Below are positions 1 to 7,770 of a stretch of DNA of 12,601 bases, one piece after another. The stretch comes from an uncultured Moraxella sp. (GTDB taxonomy: Bacteria > Pseudomonadota > Gammaproteobacteria > Pseudomonadales > Moraxellaceae): the NCBI GenBank assembly GCA_927911235.1, contig CAKMOY010000118.1:1-12601 (forward strand), written 5' to 3'. Numbering within the stretch: position 1 is the stretch's first letter; every line of letters starts with the position of its first letter. A program made the position numbers and the translations under genes. The notes beneath the pieces were generated by a model. The model was not told where the DNA came from and ran no database searches. It worked only from the letters and a program-made list of their open reading frames with translations.

Positions 1-20
1 TTCACTAGATTTTTTGTCAT
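1..20 (-). CDS. 5' end of an unidentified gene leaving the window
   Basis: On the minus strand an ATG at 20-18 opens a frame reading MTKNLV up to the window edge. Upstream is a purine-rich AAGCGGAG about 2 nt from the ATG, closer than usual for a ribosome binding site. A good sigma-70 type promoter on the same strand (46-73) would start transcription about 20 nt before this ATG. The six residues are too few to identify a family. The gene would be divergent from comEA. It is inferred mainly from the promoter and leader geometry, so it may be wrong. Confidence 0.35.
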
Positions 21-45
21 AGCTCCGCTTACGGTAGGTGCGTTA

Positions 46-73
46 TTTATACGCTTTTTATTTCATCTGTCAA
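46..73 (-). promoter_or_regulatory. Minus-strand sigma-70 promoter at the left edge
   Basis: Read on the minus strand: a perfect -35 TTGACA (73-68), a 16-bp spacer, then TATAAA (51-46). The start site would fall near 39, just ahead of the ATG at 20. The -10 lies inside a short inverted repeat (GCGT 40-43 with ACGC 51-54), which may be coincidental. Promoter quality is the main evidence that a gene runs off the left edge. Confidence 0.55.
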
Positions 74-160
74 TGTGTTTTTGAAAAAAGATAGCTTTTT
101 TATGGGTTTCTTGGAATTTCTTTGGTTTTCAATAACTTATATTTTTGATTATTTTTGTAT

Positions 161-166
161 TATAAT
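161..166 (+). promoter_or_regulatory. Probable -10 element of comEA
   Basis: A consensus TATAAT lies at 161-166, 45 nt before the comEA start. No good -35 is seen at 16-18 bp spacing (the hexamer there reads TATATT), so strength is uncertain. The 21-210 stretch is very AT-rich and otherwise holds only the divergent promoter and a weak AT hairpin (AAAAAAG 84-90 with CTTTTTT 95-101). Confidence 0.4.
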
Positions 167-210
167 ATTTTTAGTGATACTACTGTAATTTTTTGAGTAA
201 GGTGAGTTAA

Positions 211-609
211 ATGCGTATTGTCATGCAGTTTTTGTTAATGATTACTGGATTTTTGTTTTTAAATGTGGGCTATACACAGGTTTGTCGTCCTATGATGTCG
301 GCAGAACAGGCATTTTTGACAATTAAACAACCAAAATCATCGGTTTCGTCTACGTCAGTTTCCGCTTTGCAAACACCGACCAATCCAAATGTAGCCACTA
401 TAAATACGCCAACTTTAATCAATATTAATACGGCTACAGAAGCACAGCTTGCTCAGTTAAAAGGCATTGGAGCGAAAAAGGCTCAAGATATTATTACCTA
501 TCGTACCATGATTGCTCCTTTTAAGTCGGTTGATGAGTTGGCAAATGTAAAAGGCATTGGCAAGGCGACTGTGGATAAAAATCGGCATTTAATCACGGTT
601 TTGCCGTAA
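211..609 (+). CDS. comEA: ComEA-family helix-hairpin-helix DNA-binding protein
   Basis: A 132-residue protein. Residues 1-22 form a hydrophobic signal-like segment, 25-68 a Ser/Thr/Pro/Asn-rich linker, and 70-132 a ComEA-type double helix-hairpin-helix domain. The domain starts with NINTATEAQL (71-80) and has GIG turns at 85-87 and 115-117. The family binds incoming double-stranded DNA in the periplasm or at the membrane during natural transformation, without sequence specificity. The start is supported by TAAGGTGAG at 198-206, 4 nt before the ATG. It appears to be its own unit: a separate promoter precedes pcnB. The short form (one domain after a signal peptide) is usual for Gram-negative ComEA. 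A second competence gene, comM, lies about 4 kb away. The family is clear; the role in competence is by family. Confidence 0.86.
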   Translation: MRIVMQFLLMITGFLFLNVGYTQVCRPMMSAEQAFLTIKQPKSSVSSTSVSALQTPTNPNVATINTPTLININTATEAQLAQLKGIGAKKAQDIITYRTMIAPFKSVDELANVKGIGKATVDKNRHLITVLP

Positions 610-623
610 GTCTTTTACAAAGT

Positions 624-684
624 TTGACAAAATTTGCGTTGTTTTTTAGATTAATCACGCAAGGCTTAAAAAATTTGTTAGAAT
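624..684 (+). promoter_or_regulatory. Two candidate promoters of pcnB
   Basis: First: TTGACA at 624-629, a 17-bp spacer and TAGATT at 647-652. Second: an extended -10 (TG at 676-677, then TAGAAT at 679-684) with no clear -35. Both sit in the 120-bp gap between comEA and pcnB and point at pcnB. The pcnB ATG at 730 has only a weak purine stretch (GAG at 715-717) before it. Confidence 0.5.
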
Positions 685-729
685 AAAGGGATATTTTAAT
701 TTTATTATTGATGTTGAGTCCAAATTTTT

Positions 730-2609
730 ATGGCAAGAAAATCCAAAACAACCCCTTCAAATCCGATAAATACAGGCAATACTACAGAAAACTTTGACCG
801 TAAGTTGGCTCGCCGTGATGCCAAACAGCTTGGGCTAAATAAAGGCTATTTGCCAAGTTCTATTAAAGAGGTGATTTTGACGCTCACTCAAGCAGGTTTT
901 GAGGCGTATATCGTGGGGGGCGGTGTGCGTGATGCGTTGCTTGGGCTTGAGCCAAAAGATTTTGACGCAGTTACCAATGCCACGCCGACACAAATTAAAG
1001 AAGTATTTGGCAAGCGTTGCCGTATTATTGGCAAGCGGTTTTTGCTGTGTCATGTGTATTCGGGACGTGATTTGATTGAAGTGGCGACTTTTCGGGCGAC
1101 ACCGACTGGGGGCAATCATACCAACGAAGATGGCATGATTTTGCGAGATAATGTGTGGGGCGATATTTTTGCCGATGTGGTTCGCCGTGATTTTAGCATT
1201 AATGCCCTTTATTATCAGCCGTTTGAGGGTTTTGTTTATGATTTTTGTGATGGTTTGACCGACATCAAGAACCGCACATTGCGACTGCTTGGCGATACTA
1301 AAACTCGTGTGGAAGAAGACCCCGTTCGCCTATTGCGTGCCTTGCGTTTTAAGGCAAAGTTAAATTTTAAATTTGACAAACAATTGGAAAAACAGTTTAA
1401 TCCGCAAAGTTGGGAGCTTTTGACCCACGTTTCGCCACACCGTTTGTACGATGAAACGCAAAAAATGATTTCTGGCGGTTATTTGAACAATCTGTTGCCA
1501 CTACTTTATGATTATAAAGCCTTTGATGCACTGCTTTTTTATCCGCCAACGCTGATGACACCTTTGGTTGAGCAAGTTGCGATTAACACCGATAAACGAG
1601 TGCAAAGCGATAAAAGTACCAATCCTGCGTTTTTTTATGCGTGTTTGTTGTGGGAAAATTATTTGTATTTGTTAAACAAACACAAGAAAAAAAATGGGAT
1701 TTAACGAAGCTCAACAATTTGCCAGCAACCTTATCATGGAACGGCAACGAGCCAGAACCGCCATGCCAAAATTTGCCGAACAATTTGTCAAAGATATTTG
1801 GCTCATGCAATCTCGCCTTGCCGAACCACGCAAAAAAAAATCTGTTAAAACTGTTTGAATCGCAAAATTTTCGGGCAAGTTTTGACTTTTTATTGTTGCG
1901 TGAAGCAGTATTTGCCAAAAATAACGCCTTAAAAAATCTGATGGGCGAAGCGGTAACGCTTGATGATGAAAGCACCAACGGCATGGGGCATTGGTGGGCG
2001 TGGTTTCAAACTTTGAACCAAAAACAACGTATTCAAGCGGTTGATGAATTTGACATTGAAGCGGTTAAATCACGCTTTGCTCGTGCCATCAAAGATTTTT
2101 CGGACGGTATGACAACAAGCGAAAACAATTTGGCAAATGTACAAAAAAATACCGCCAAAGGCAAAAATTTAACCGCTCAACAACGCCAAGAAAAAGCCCA
2201 GTTGCAACAATTATCACTTGCCAATCAGCCAAATAGCGAAGCGATGCAAACGGCAAATTATTTTGAAAATATTCAAAAAATGTTGGAACAACGTGAAAGT
2301 ATTGCCAAGCCAAAAACCGCCAATCAACCAACAAAAGACACCACCAAACCACACAAAGTTGGCAATGAACAAGCCCAAAGACTGTTGCAAGGTGTGCCTG
2401 CCGAACGCAAACGCCGATTGCCAAGCTCTCATTTGTCAATATTGGATAAAAAACGAGGCTTGAGCGAACCTGAATTTCAACAAGCCGAAGCAACCGCACA
2501 AGAAAAACCAAAACGCAAGCGTTCGCCACGACTGCCTACTCAAAATGATGACAAACCGACTGTGAAACGCACTCGGAAAAAAGCGGTGAAACCGACAAAT
2601 GATGAATAA
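730..2609 (+). pseudogene. pcnB: Poly(A) polymerase PcnB, frame broken at two A-runs
   Basis: PcnB adds 3' poly(A) tails that mark RNA for decay. Frame 1 (730-1704) holds the nucleotidyltransferase core: VGGGVRDALLG near 62-72, the metal-binding pair D77/D79, RRDFSINAL at 152-160, and EEDPVRLLRALRF at 195-207. It then stops after KKKNGI. Removing one A from the eight-A run at 1687-1694 opens frame 2, which reads through the expected helical segment (FVKDIWLMQSRLAEPR). Removing one A from the nine-A run at 1832-1840 opens frame 3, which continues with NLLKLFESQNFRASFDFLLL, the usual PcnB C-terminal domain, to a stop at 2607-2609. The repaired protein would be 625 residues, much longer than the E. 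coli enzyme (about 465), with a Gln-rich then Lys/Arg-rich tail. folK starts inside its last codons. As written the first product is 324 residues; sequencing error is likely. Confidence 0.9.
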
Positions 2610-3105
2610 TTCAAGAACTTGCTATATCGGCTTAGGCGGAAATATCGCTAACGAACTTGGCACGCCAGCCCAACACATTACCAACGCGATACAAGCATTT
2701 AAAACTTCGCCCCACTTTGTCAATGTGCAAGTGTCGTCTTTGTATCAGTCCAAAGCCTTTGGCGTGACCGATCAACCTGACTTTATCAATGCCGTTTTAA
2801 AAGCGGAAACCGATTTGCCACCGCTTGAGCTGTTGGATTTTTGCCAAAGCCTTGAGCAAAATGCCAAACGTGAACGCCTACGCCATTGGGGGGAGCGTAG
2901 CCTTGATGTGGACGTGCTGTTATATGGCGATGAAAAAATCCAACACGAACGGCTAAGAGTACCGCATATTGGCATTTTTGAGCGGAATTTTGTGGTTGTG
3001 CCAATGCTTGAGATTAGCCCTGACATCATCATTGACGGTCAAATATTAAAAAACCTTGACATTGCTAACAATCATCAAGGTTTAACAATTTATCAATCGC
3101 ATTGA
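2599..3105 (+). CDS. folK: 6-hydroxymethyl-7,8-dihydropterin pyrophosphokinase
   Basis: HPPK transfers pyrophosphate from ATP to 6-hydroxymethyl-7,8-dihydropterin, the step before dihydropteroate synthase in folate synthesis, in the cytosol. The 168-residue protein has the N-terminal YIGLGGNI (9-16), the pterin-site QPDFINAV (59-66), and the signature RERLRHWGERSLDVDVLLYG (91-110), in which D103 and D105 are the expected Mg2+ ligands. Length fits the family (about 160). The start overlaps the pcnB stop: ATG at 2599 or the adjacent in-frame ATG at 2602, both inside the last pcnB codons, implying translational coupling. pcnB-folK is a common gamma-proteobacterial pair. The panB/panC genes that often follow are absent; the next gene is convergent, 25 bp away, with no clear terminator between. 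Confidence 0.94.
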   Translation: MMNNSRTCYIGLGGNIANELGTPAQHITNAIQAFKTSPHFVNVQVSSLYQSKAFGVTDQPDFINAVLKAETDLPPLELLDFCQSLEQNAKRERLRHWGERSLDVDVLLYGDEKIQHERLRVPHIGIFERNFVVVPMLEISPDIIIDGQILKNLDIANNHQGLTIYQSH

Positions 3106-3130
3106 CAAAATTGCAAATAAATTTCAAAAA

Positions 3131-4142
3131 TTAAAGCAAACTTTTGTACTGCTCAACCGTCAATCTCGCCCCAAACTGTTGAATAACTTGGCTTGCGACT
3201 TTGCTTGCCAACTTGCCACAACTTGCCAGATCCTGCCCATCAGCGAATGCGTGCAAAAACGCCCCTGCAAAATTATCGCCTGCACCGTTGGTATCTAGTA
3301 CTTTTTCAACGGCTGGCGTGGCGATATGTAGTTGATTACTCTCATGTTTTTCATTAACAAAACCATCTTGATAACAAATCATCGTGCCGTTTGCCCCATT
3401 GGTAACGACTGCCATTTTTGCGACTTTTAACAAGGCTTGGCTTGCGGTTTGGTGCGTGGTTTCGCCTGTGTAGAGCATGGCTTCTTCGCAGTTACAAAAT
3501 ACCACGTCCACACCGCCGTTTAGCATGGTTTCTAGCCCATCACGCCCAAATTTAATCACTGCAGGGTCAGCAAAACTCACCGCAACTTTGACGTTTTTTT
3601 GTTTGGCTTGATTTTTTAACTCAATAATTGCCGACTGTACAGACGATGTCATGGACAAATAGCCTTCAATATACAACCAATCGGCATCATCTAATTGCGA
3701 AAAATCAATTTCATTTTCGCTGATTTCAGCTGATGTGCCAAGATGCGTCTGCATGGTACGCTCGGCATCAGGCGTTACTAACACCATACAGCTACCTGTT
3801 ACGCCGTCTTTGGCGATAGATTTTTGTGAAGTTTTTACACCAACTTTATTTAAATCATCTAAATAAAAAATGTCCCATTTCATCATCTGCTACTCGGCAA
3901 GCATAAAAAGTTTGGCTACCCAAACTTGCCATGACAAAGATAGAATTGGCTGATGAGCCACCGCTTGCAAGTTTACTAGCAGATATTTGTTGGGTTTTTA
4001 GCGATTGGATAAGGTCGGCTTGTTCGTCATGACTGGCAAGTGTCATGTTGGCTTTGGTTAAGCCTGTGTGTGCAAGTTGTGCGTCTGTTAGGACAAATTC
4101 GCTGTCCACAAGTGCGTTACCGATACCAATGATTTTTGCCAT
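3131..4142 (-). pseudogene. PfkB-family kinase (probable adenosine kinase), frame broken once
   Basis: A ribokinase/PfkB-family sugar or nucleoside kinase; the closest family by eye is bacterial adenosine kinase (adenosine + ATP to AMP), a purine-salvage enzyme. The N-terminal part (4142 down to about 3871) has MAKIIGIGNALVDSEF and the substrate-side SGGSSANSIF near residue 60. The rest has the anion-hole/catalytic signature DTNGAGDNFAG (283-293 after repair). The frames meet at the six-base A-run at 3865-3870 (T-run on the coding strand). Removing one base gives DDEMGHFYLDDLNKVGV and a 336-residue protein of normal family length. The ATG at 4142 has AGGA eight nt upstream. The ATG-ATG near 3886 that opens the second frame is internal and probably not a real start. 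Substrate specificity is not shown by sequence. It is divergent from comM. Confidence 0.8.
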
Positions 4143-4199
4143 TTGATTTTTCCTGTTGTTAAATAGAATGCCGATATTTTAACATAATTTTGGGGTTTA

Positions 4200-4227
4200 A
4201 ATTGATTTGTTTTGGCTGAAATCAATT
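4200..4227. repeat. Inverted repeat upstream of the kinase gene
   Basis: AATTGATTT (4200-4208) and its exact complement AAATCAATT (4219-4227) are separated by 10 nt. It lies 58 bp before the kinase start. It could be an operator half-site pair or an RNA hairpin. There is no T-run after it, so a terminator is unlikely. Confidence 0.6.
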
Positions 4228-4242
4228 GCAAAAAACCAGCAA

Positions 4243-4260
4243 TTTTCATTATAATGAAAA
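4243..4260. repeat. 18-bp perfect palindrome, copy 1
   Basis: TTTTCATTATAATGAAAA reads identically on both strands and contains TATAAT on each strand. It is repeated exactly at 4281-4298. On the plus strand a TTGCAA at 4226-4231 lies 18 bp before the TATAAT at 4250-4255, so it may also serve as a promoter toward comM. The site is a candidate operator for a dimeric regulator of the divergent kinase and comM genes. Confidence 0.75.
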
Positions 4261-4280
4261 AATTCACGTTTTTTGGCTTT

Positions 4281-4298
4281 TTTTCATTATAATGAAAA
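4281..4298. repeat. 18-bp perfect palindrome, copy 2
   Basis: Second exact copy of the palindrome at 4243-4260, starting 38 bp later. The 20 bp between the copies is unrelated sequence. Two identical perfect palindromes in one intergenic gap are unlikely by chance even in AT-rich DNA. The copy again carries TATAAT on both strands. Confidence 0.75.
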
Positions 4299-4308
4299 CC
4301 AAACTTGA

Positions 4309-4335
4309 TTTTCACAATACGACATTTTGTGAAAA
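4309..4335. repeat. Inverted repeat TTTTCACAA / TTGTGAAAA
   Basis: Nine-base arms at 4309-4317 and 4327-4335 match exactly across a 9-nt spacer. The element lies between palindrome copy 2 and the comM promoter. The arms share the TTTTCA...TGAAAA outer bases with the 18-bp palindromes, so it may be a diverged version of the same kind of site. Confidence 0.6.
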
Positions 4336-4379
4336 GTTGTTTCATTCTCACATTGAAGATATTGTTTTTTTACAAAATT

Positions 4380-4410
4380 TGTTATACTAAAAGTTCACTT
4401 TTTTTAAGGA
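4380..4410 (+). promoter_or_regulatory. comM promoter (extended -10) and ribosome binding site
   Basis: TG at 4380-4381 followed by TATACT at 4383-4388 forms an extended -10. A poor -35 (TTGTTT, 4362-4367) lies 15 bp upstream. TAAGGA at 4405-4410 lies 5 nt before the ATG at 4416 and fixes that start. The in-frame codons from 4305 to 4415 cover the inverted repeat and promoter and do not look like protein. Confidence 0.55.
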
Positions 4411-4415
4411 AAACT

Positions 4416-5906
4416 ATGTCATTTGCCCAAATTTTTACTCGCTCGGTGGTCGGTTTAAATGCCCCAAGCGTCATGGTAGAAGTCCATCTATCACAAGGCT
4501 TACCAGCCATTACCATTGTCGGCTTGCCAGAGGCGAGCGTGCGAGAAAGCAAAGACAGAGTGCGTTCCGCCATTATCAACTCGGGTTTTCAATTTCCCAA
4601 TCGCCGACTGACGATTAATCTTGCCCCTGCCGACTTGCCAAAAGACGGAGCAAGGCTGGATTTACCGATTGCGATTGGTATTTTGGTGGCAAGCGGTCAA
4701 ATTGACGATAGCAAAATTGCCAATTTTGAATTTATTGGTGAGCTGGCGTTAAATGGTGATTTGCGTCCGATTTCTGGCGTGTTGGCTGTCGCAAGGGCAA
4801 TCAAAACCAGCAATCATACCCTTATCGCCCCAAAAGACAACGCCAATGAAGCAGTGAAAGTACAAGGCATTGAGGTATTACAAGCGGAAAATTTAAAACA
4901 AGTTTGTGAACATTTAAACAATGAGCAAAGCTTGAGCCATGCCGAATTTAAAGCCAGCTATCAGGTCAGCTCGCACAAACTGGACTTAGCCGATGTCAAA
5001 GGGCAACACCAAGCCCGCAGAGCGTTGGAGATTGCGGCAGCAGGCGGACATTCGCTGTTGTTTTGTGGTTCGCCAGGGACTGGCAAAACCTTGATGGCAT
5101 CACGCCTGCCGACTATTTTACCCCCATTAAATGACAACGAAGCCTTAGAAGTGGCGAGCATTTATTCGATTGCCAATGTGCCGTATGACTTTGGCACTCG
5201 CCCCTTTCGCCAAGTTCATCATACCACATCAGCGGTGGCGTTGGTCGGTGGTGGCTCAAATCCCAAACCGGGGGAAATTTCGTTGGCAAATTTTGGTGTG
5301 TTATTTTTAGACGAAATGCCAGAATTTGACCGAAAAGTGCTTGAAGTATTGCGACAACCGATTGAAAACAAAGAAATCATTATCAGCCGTGCCAATCACC
5401 AAACAAAATTTCCAGCCAATTTTCAACTGGTCGGTGCGATGAACCCATGTCCATGCGGTTATTATGGTGATAAGTCTGGGCGGTGCAGTTGCCGACCCGA
5501 ACAAATCAAACGCTATCAAGAAAAACTCTCAGGACCATTGCTTGACCGCATTGACCTACACATTACCGTGCCAAGTTTGCCCATGTCCGATTTGCAATCA
5601 GCTCAAAGTGGCGAAAGCTCGGCAAGCGTGCGTGAGCGTGTTATCAAAGCCTATGAGCGACAGCAAAACCGTCAAGCCAAACTTAATAGTGATTTAACCC
5701 CAAATGAACTTGAACAATTTGCCAAACTTGGCGAAGCCCAAGCTAAACTGTTACAAATGGCAGGGCAACGCCTAAATCTATCGGCTCGTTCGTATCATCG
5801 CATTGTGCGTGTGGCTCGCACCATTGCTGATTTAGCACAAAGCGAAAATATTGAAACCGCTCACATTACCGAAGCGTTAAGCTATCGTGGCAATTTACAA
5901 AACTAA
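4416..5906 (+). CDS. comM: ComM/YifB family AAA+ ATPase (Mg-chelatase-like)
   Basis: ComM is a hexameric AAA+ helicase that drives branch migration of DNA taken up by natural transformation, letting long heterologous stretches integrate. The 496-residue protein has the N-terminal ChlI/Lon-like domain (about 1-125, opening MSFAQIFTRSVVGLNAP), Walker A GSPGTGKT near 217-224, Walker B VLFLDEMPEF near 295-304, and the cysteine cluster MNPCPCGYYGDKSGRCSC near 342-359. It ends with the helical Mg_chelatase_C domain with arginines in SARSYHRIVRVARTIADL. Length is typical (about 500). The start is chosen at 4416 because of the TAAGGA site and family N-terminus; a 37-codon upstream in-frame extension is rejected. 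The frame is intact. hemN follows in the same direction with its own promoter. Confidence 0.93.
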   Translation: MSFAQIFTRSVVGLNAPSVMVEVHLSQGLPAITIVGLPEASVRESKDRVRSAIINSGFQFPNRRLTINLAPADLPKDGARLDLPIAIGILVASGQIDDSKIANFEFIGELALNGDLRPISGVLAVARAIKTSNHTLIAPKDNANEAVKVQGIEVLQAENLKQVCEHLNNEQSLSHAEFKASYQVSSHKLDLADVKGQHQARRALEIAAAGGHSLLFCGSPGTGKTLMASRLPTILPPLNDNEALEVASIYSIANVPYDFGTRPFRQVHHTTSAVALVGGGSNPKPGEISLANFGVLFLDEMPEFDRKVLEVLRQPIENKEIIISRANHQTKFPANFQLVGAMNPCPCGYYGDKSGRCSCRPEQIKRYQEKLSGPLLDRIDLHITVPSLPMSDLQSAQSGESSASVRERVIKAYERQQNRQAKLNSDLTPNELEQFAKLGEAQAKLLQMAGQRLNLSARSYHRIVRVARTIADLAQSENIETAHITEALSYRGNLQN

Positions 5907-5948
5907 TCAGTAAATTCTACAACCTTTTTATTATCAAATCCATCACTA

Positions 5949-5957
5949 TGTTATAAT
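5949..5957 (+). promoter_or_regulatory. hemN promoter, extended -10
   Basis: TG at 5949-5950 and TATAAT at 5952-5957 make a consensus extended -10 in the 95-bp gap between comM and hemN. No -35 is recognisable, as is common for this promoter type. The leader is about 38 nt. The ribosome site is weak (AAGAGA near 5989-5994 before the ATG at 6002). Confidence 0.5.
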
Positions 5958-6001
5958 ATATTTTATTTACATGAAATTAGCCAAAAAAAAGAGAAAAAAT
6001 T

Positions 6002-7477
6002 ATGAGCCAAAACAGCCAATTACCACCAAGCGAAGCTCCATTCACCACTCGCCCTGTGGAAATCGTGGAAAATCCGTACGCCAACGCCAATCGTGATTAC
6101 GACAGCCAAATGCGACTGTTTGATGAAGAATTAATCAAAAAATACAACCGCTCAGGCCCACGTTATACTTCGTATCCGACTGCGTTGGAGTTTGTGCCGA
6201 TTGCTGACAATGCCGAAGCCGAAATTTTACAAAATCGTGATGAAAATACGCCATTATCGCTGTATTTTCACATTCCTTTTTGCCGTACGCTGTGCTATTA
6301 CTGCGGTTGCAACAAAATTATTACCAAGAAAAATAGCAATTCTGGTGATTATTTGGAATATTTGTTTAAAGAAATTCGCCACAAACGTTCATTATTAAAA
6401 GGCAATCCTGTCGTGGAGCAAATCCATTTTGGCGGTGGTACGCCTACATTTTTAAGCGATGATGAATTGGTGCAATTGTGGGATTTTTTGCACACGCAAT
6501 TTGAATTTAGTACCAAAGAAACAGCAGATTACGGCATTGAAATTGACCCACGAGAACTGCGTCCAACAACGCTAGAAGTGTTGCGTGGACTGGGTTTTAA
6601 CCGTGTAAGTTTTGGTGTGCAAGATTTAGACGAACAAGTACAAATTGCCGTGAATCGTGTACAATCTGAAGAGCTAATTCGCAATGTGATGACGGAATCT
6701 CGCCGTTTGGGTTATCGTTCTATTAATATTGATTTGATTTACGGCTTGCCACATCAAACGCCAGACACACTCAAACACACAGTAGAGAAGATTATTGACA
6801 TTAAACCTGACCGTTTGTCGGTGTTTAATTATGCCCATTTACCAGAGCGTTTTACTTCACAACGCCGTATTAAAGAAGAAGATTTACCAACACCTGCTGA
6901 GAAATTGACCATGCTTGGCGATACGATTTCGGCATTGAATACCGCAGGTTATCAGTATATCGGCATTGACCATTTTGCCTTGCCAGATGATAGCTTGTCA
7001 ATCGCCCAACGTGAAGGCAAGTTGCACCGCAATTTTCAGGGTTATACCACGCATGGTAACTGTGATTTATTGGGTTTTGGCGTGTCGTCTATTAGTCAGA
7101 TTGGCGACCATTATTTACAAAATGATACGGAATTGCCTGCGTATCAAGAAAAAATTAATAACAAACAATTGCCTGCTATTAAGCATATTCATGTGAAAAT
7201 CGCTGACCAGTTACGCCGTTATGTGATTATGAATTTGTTGTGTCATGATTATATGGATTTTAAAGATGTGAATATGCGGTTTAGCATTGACCCGATGACG
7301 TATTTTATTGATGAAATTCAAGCACTTAGCGAAATGCAAAAGGACGGCTTGGTGGATATGGACGCTAAGGGCATTCGTGTGTTGCCAAAAGGGCGACTGC
7401 TTGGACGTAATGTGGCGATGGTGTTTGATGATTATTTGAATAAAAAACATCAAAATCGGTTTAGTAAGGTGATTTAA
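6002..7477 (+). CDS. hemN: Oxygen-independent coproporphyrinogen III dehydrogenase
   Basis: HemN is a radical-SAM enzyme that decarboxylates coproporphyrinogen III to protoporphyrinogen IX without oxygen, in the cytosolic haem pathway. The 491-residue protein has RYTSYPTALEF (54-64) and HIPFCRTLCYYCGCNK, whose C94, C98 and C101 would bind the 4Fe-4S cluster, with C103 the additional conserved cysteine. It also has the SAM-binding HFGGGTPTFL (near 142-151) and the C-terminal HemN domain (near 400-480, LRRYVIMNLLCHDYMDF). The YFHIPFC/RYTSYPT set separates true HemN from HemW. It carries about 35 extra N-terminal residues compared with the E. coli protein. The frame is intact. The stop codon is immediately followed by a second ATG preceded by AAGGTG (see the small ORF at 7478). 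Confidence 0.96.
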   Translation: MSQNSQLPPSEAPFTTRPVEIVENPYANANRDYDSQMRLFDEELIKKYNRSGPRYTSYPTALEFVPIADNAEAEILQNRDENTPLSLYFHIPFCRTLCYYCGCNKIITKKNSNSGDYLEYLFKEIRHKRSLLKGNPVVEQIHFGGGTPTFLSDDELVQLWDFLHTQFEFSTKETADYGIEIDPRELRPTTLEVLRGLGFNRVSFGVQDLDEQVQIAVNRVQSEELIRNVMTESRRLGYRSINIDLIYGLPHQTPDTLKHTVEKIIDIKPDRLSVFNYAHLPERFTSQRRIKEEDLPTPAEKLTMLGDTISALNTAGYQYIGIDHFALPDDSLSIAQREGKLHRNFQGYTTHGNCDLLGFGVSSISQIGDHYLQNDTELPAYQEKINNKQLPAIKHIHVKIADQLRRYVIMNLLCHDYMDFKDVNMRFSIDPMTYFIDEIQALSEMQKDGLVDMDAKGIRVLPKGRLLGRNVAMVFDDYLNKKHQNRFSKVI

Positions 7478-7540
7478 ATGCAAATTAATTATTCAACTCC
7501 AACATGTGTAAGATATCCTAGCGTTATTTACAGTATTTAG
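7478..7540 (+). CDS. Candidate 20-residue small ORF abutting hemN
   Basis: ATG at 7478 directly follows the hemN TAA. TAAGGTG ends 7 nt before it, resembling the site used by comEA. The frame encodes MQINYSTPTCVRYPSVIYSI and stops at 7538-7540. No family is recognised. It may be a real coupled microprotein, the stub of a gene removed when the PIN gene was truncated, or chance. The good ribosome site is the only positive evidence. Confidence 0.2.
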   Translation: MQINYSTPTCVRYPSVIYSI

Positions 7541-7552
7541 GATAAAATACTG
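7514..7552 (+). repeat. Two interlocking inverted repeats after hemN
   Basis: TATCCTA (7514-7520) pairs with TAGGATA (7538-7544), and CAGTATTT (7531-7538) pairs with AAATACTG (7545-7552). The 3' arm of the first falls almost wholly in the loop of the second, so they could form a pseudoknot-like fold or two alternative hairpins. There is no T-run, so a simple intrinsic terminator is not evident. Confidence 0.4.
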
Positions 7553-7554
7553 CA

Positions 7555-7755
7555 ATGATACAAGAGATGAATTTTGAGATTTTGGACGTTCATCACACCA
7601 TTATGGCAAGTTTATTTGAATTACCGAGCGTGGAAAAACATAAAGACCCATTTGACCGCATTATGATTTGGCAATGTATCCAAGATGACTTTACGCTACT
7701 TTCTCAAGACGGCAAATTTAACGAATACCAACCCTTTGGCTTAACACTGATTTAA
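7555..7755 (+). pseudogene. C-terminal remnant of a PIN-domain (VapC-type) toxin
   Basis: The 66 codons read like the second half of a PIN-domain ribonuclease. NFEILDVHHTIMASLFELPS is followed by HKDPFDRIMIWQCIQ (29-43) and LLSQD (48-52), the usual LP..HKDPFDR..IAQ...LL..D pattern. D31/D34 and D52 match acidic positions of the C-terminal half of the active site. VapC toxins of this group are about 130 residues. The N-terminal half with the first catalytic Asp and the middle acidic residue is absent, and the frame is closed by TAA at 7543-7545. No antitoxin gene is adjacent. It is therefore probably a degraded toxin-antitoxin remnant with no nuclease activity. Starts at 7555 or 7567 both lack a well-placed ribosome site. 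Confidence 0.65.
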
Positions 7756-7770
7756 CAAAAGGCAACCAAA

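Noticed and set aside
84-101. AAAAAAG/CTTTTTT hairpin as a terminator
   Set aside because: It is a weak A/T stem with no gene ending next to it on either strand.
1687-1840. Programmed ribosomal frameshifting in pcnB
   Set aside because: Two +1 events at plain A-runs without a slippery/stop arrangement or stimulatory structure are less likely than indels, and similar breaks occur in unrelated genes nearby.
2089-2529. Minus-strand hydrophobic frame opposite the pcnB tail
   Set aside because: The apparent hydrophobicity is the mirror of a Lys/Gln-rich coding strand; there is no promoter or ribosome site.
3855-3886. Two separate overlapping kinase genes
   Set aside because: Neither half is a complete PfkB protein, and one base restores a continuous family sequence.
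4305-4415. A 37-codon in-frame N-terminal extension of comM
   Set aside because: It covers an inverted repeat and the promoter, has no ribosome site, and the family N-terminus starts at 4416 right after TAAGGA.
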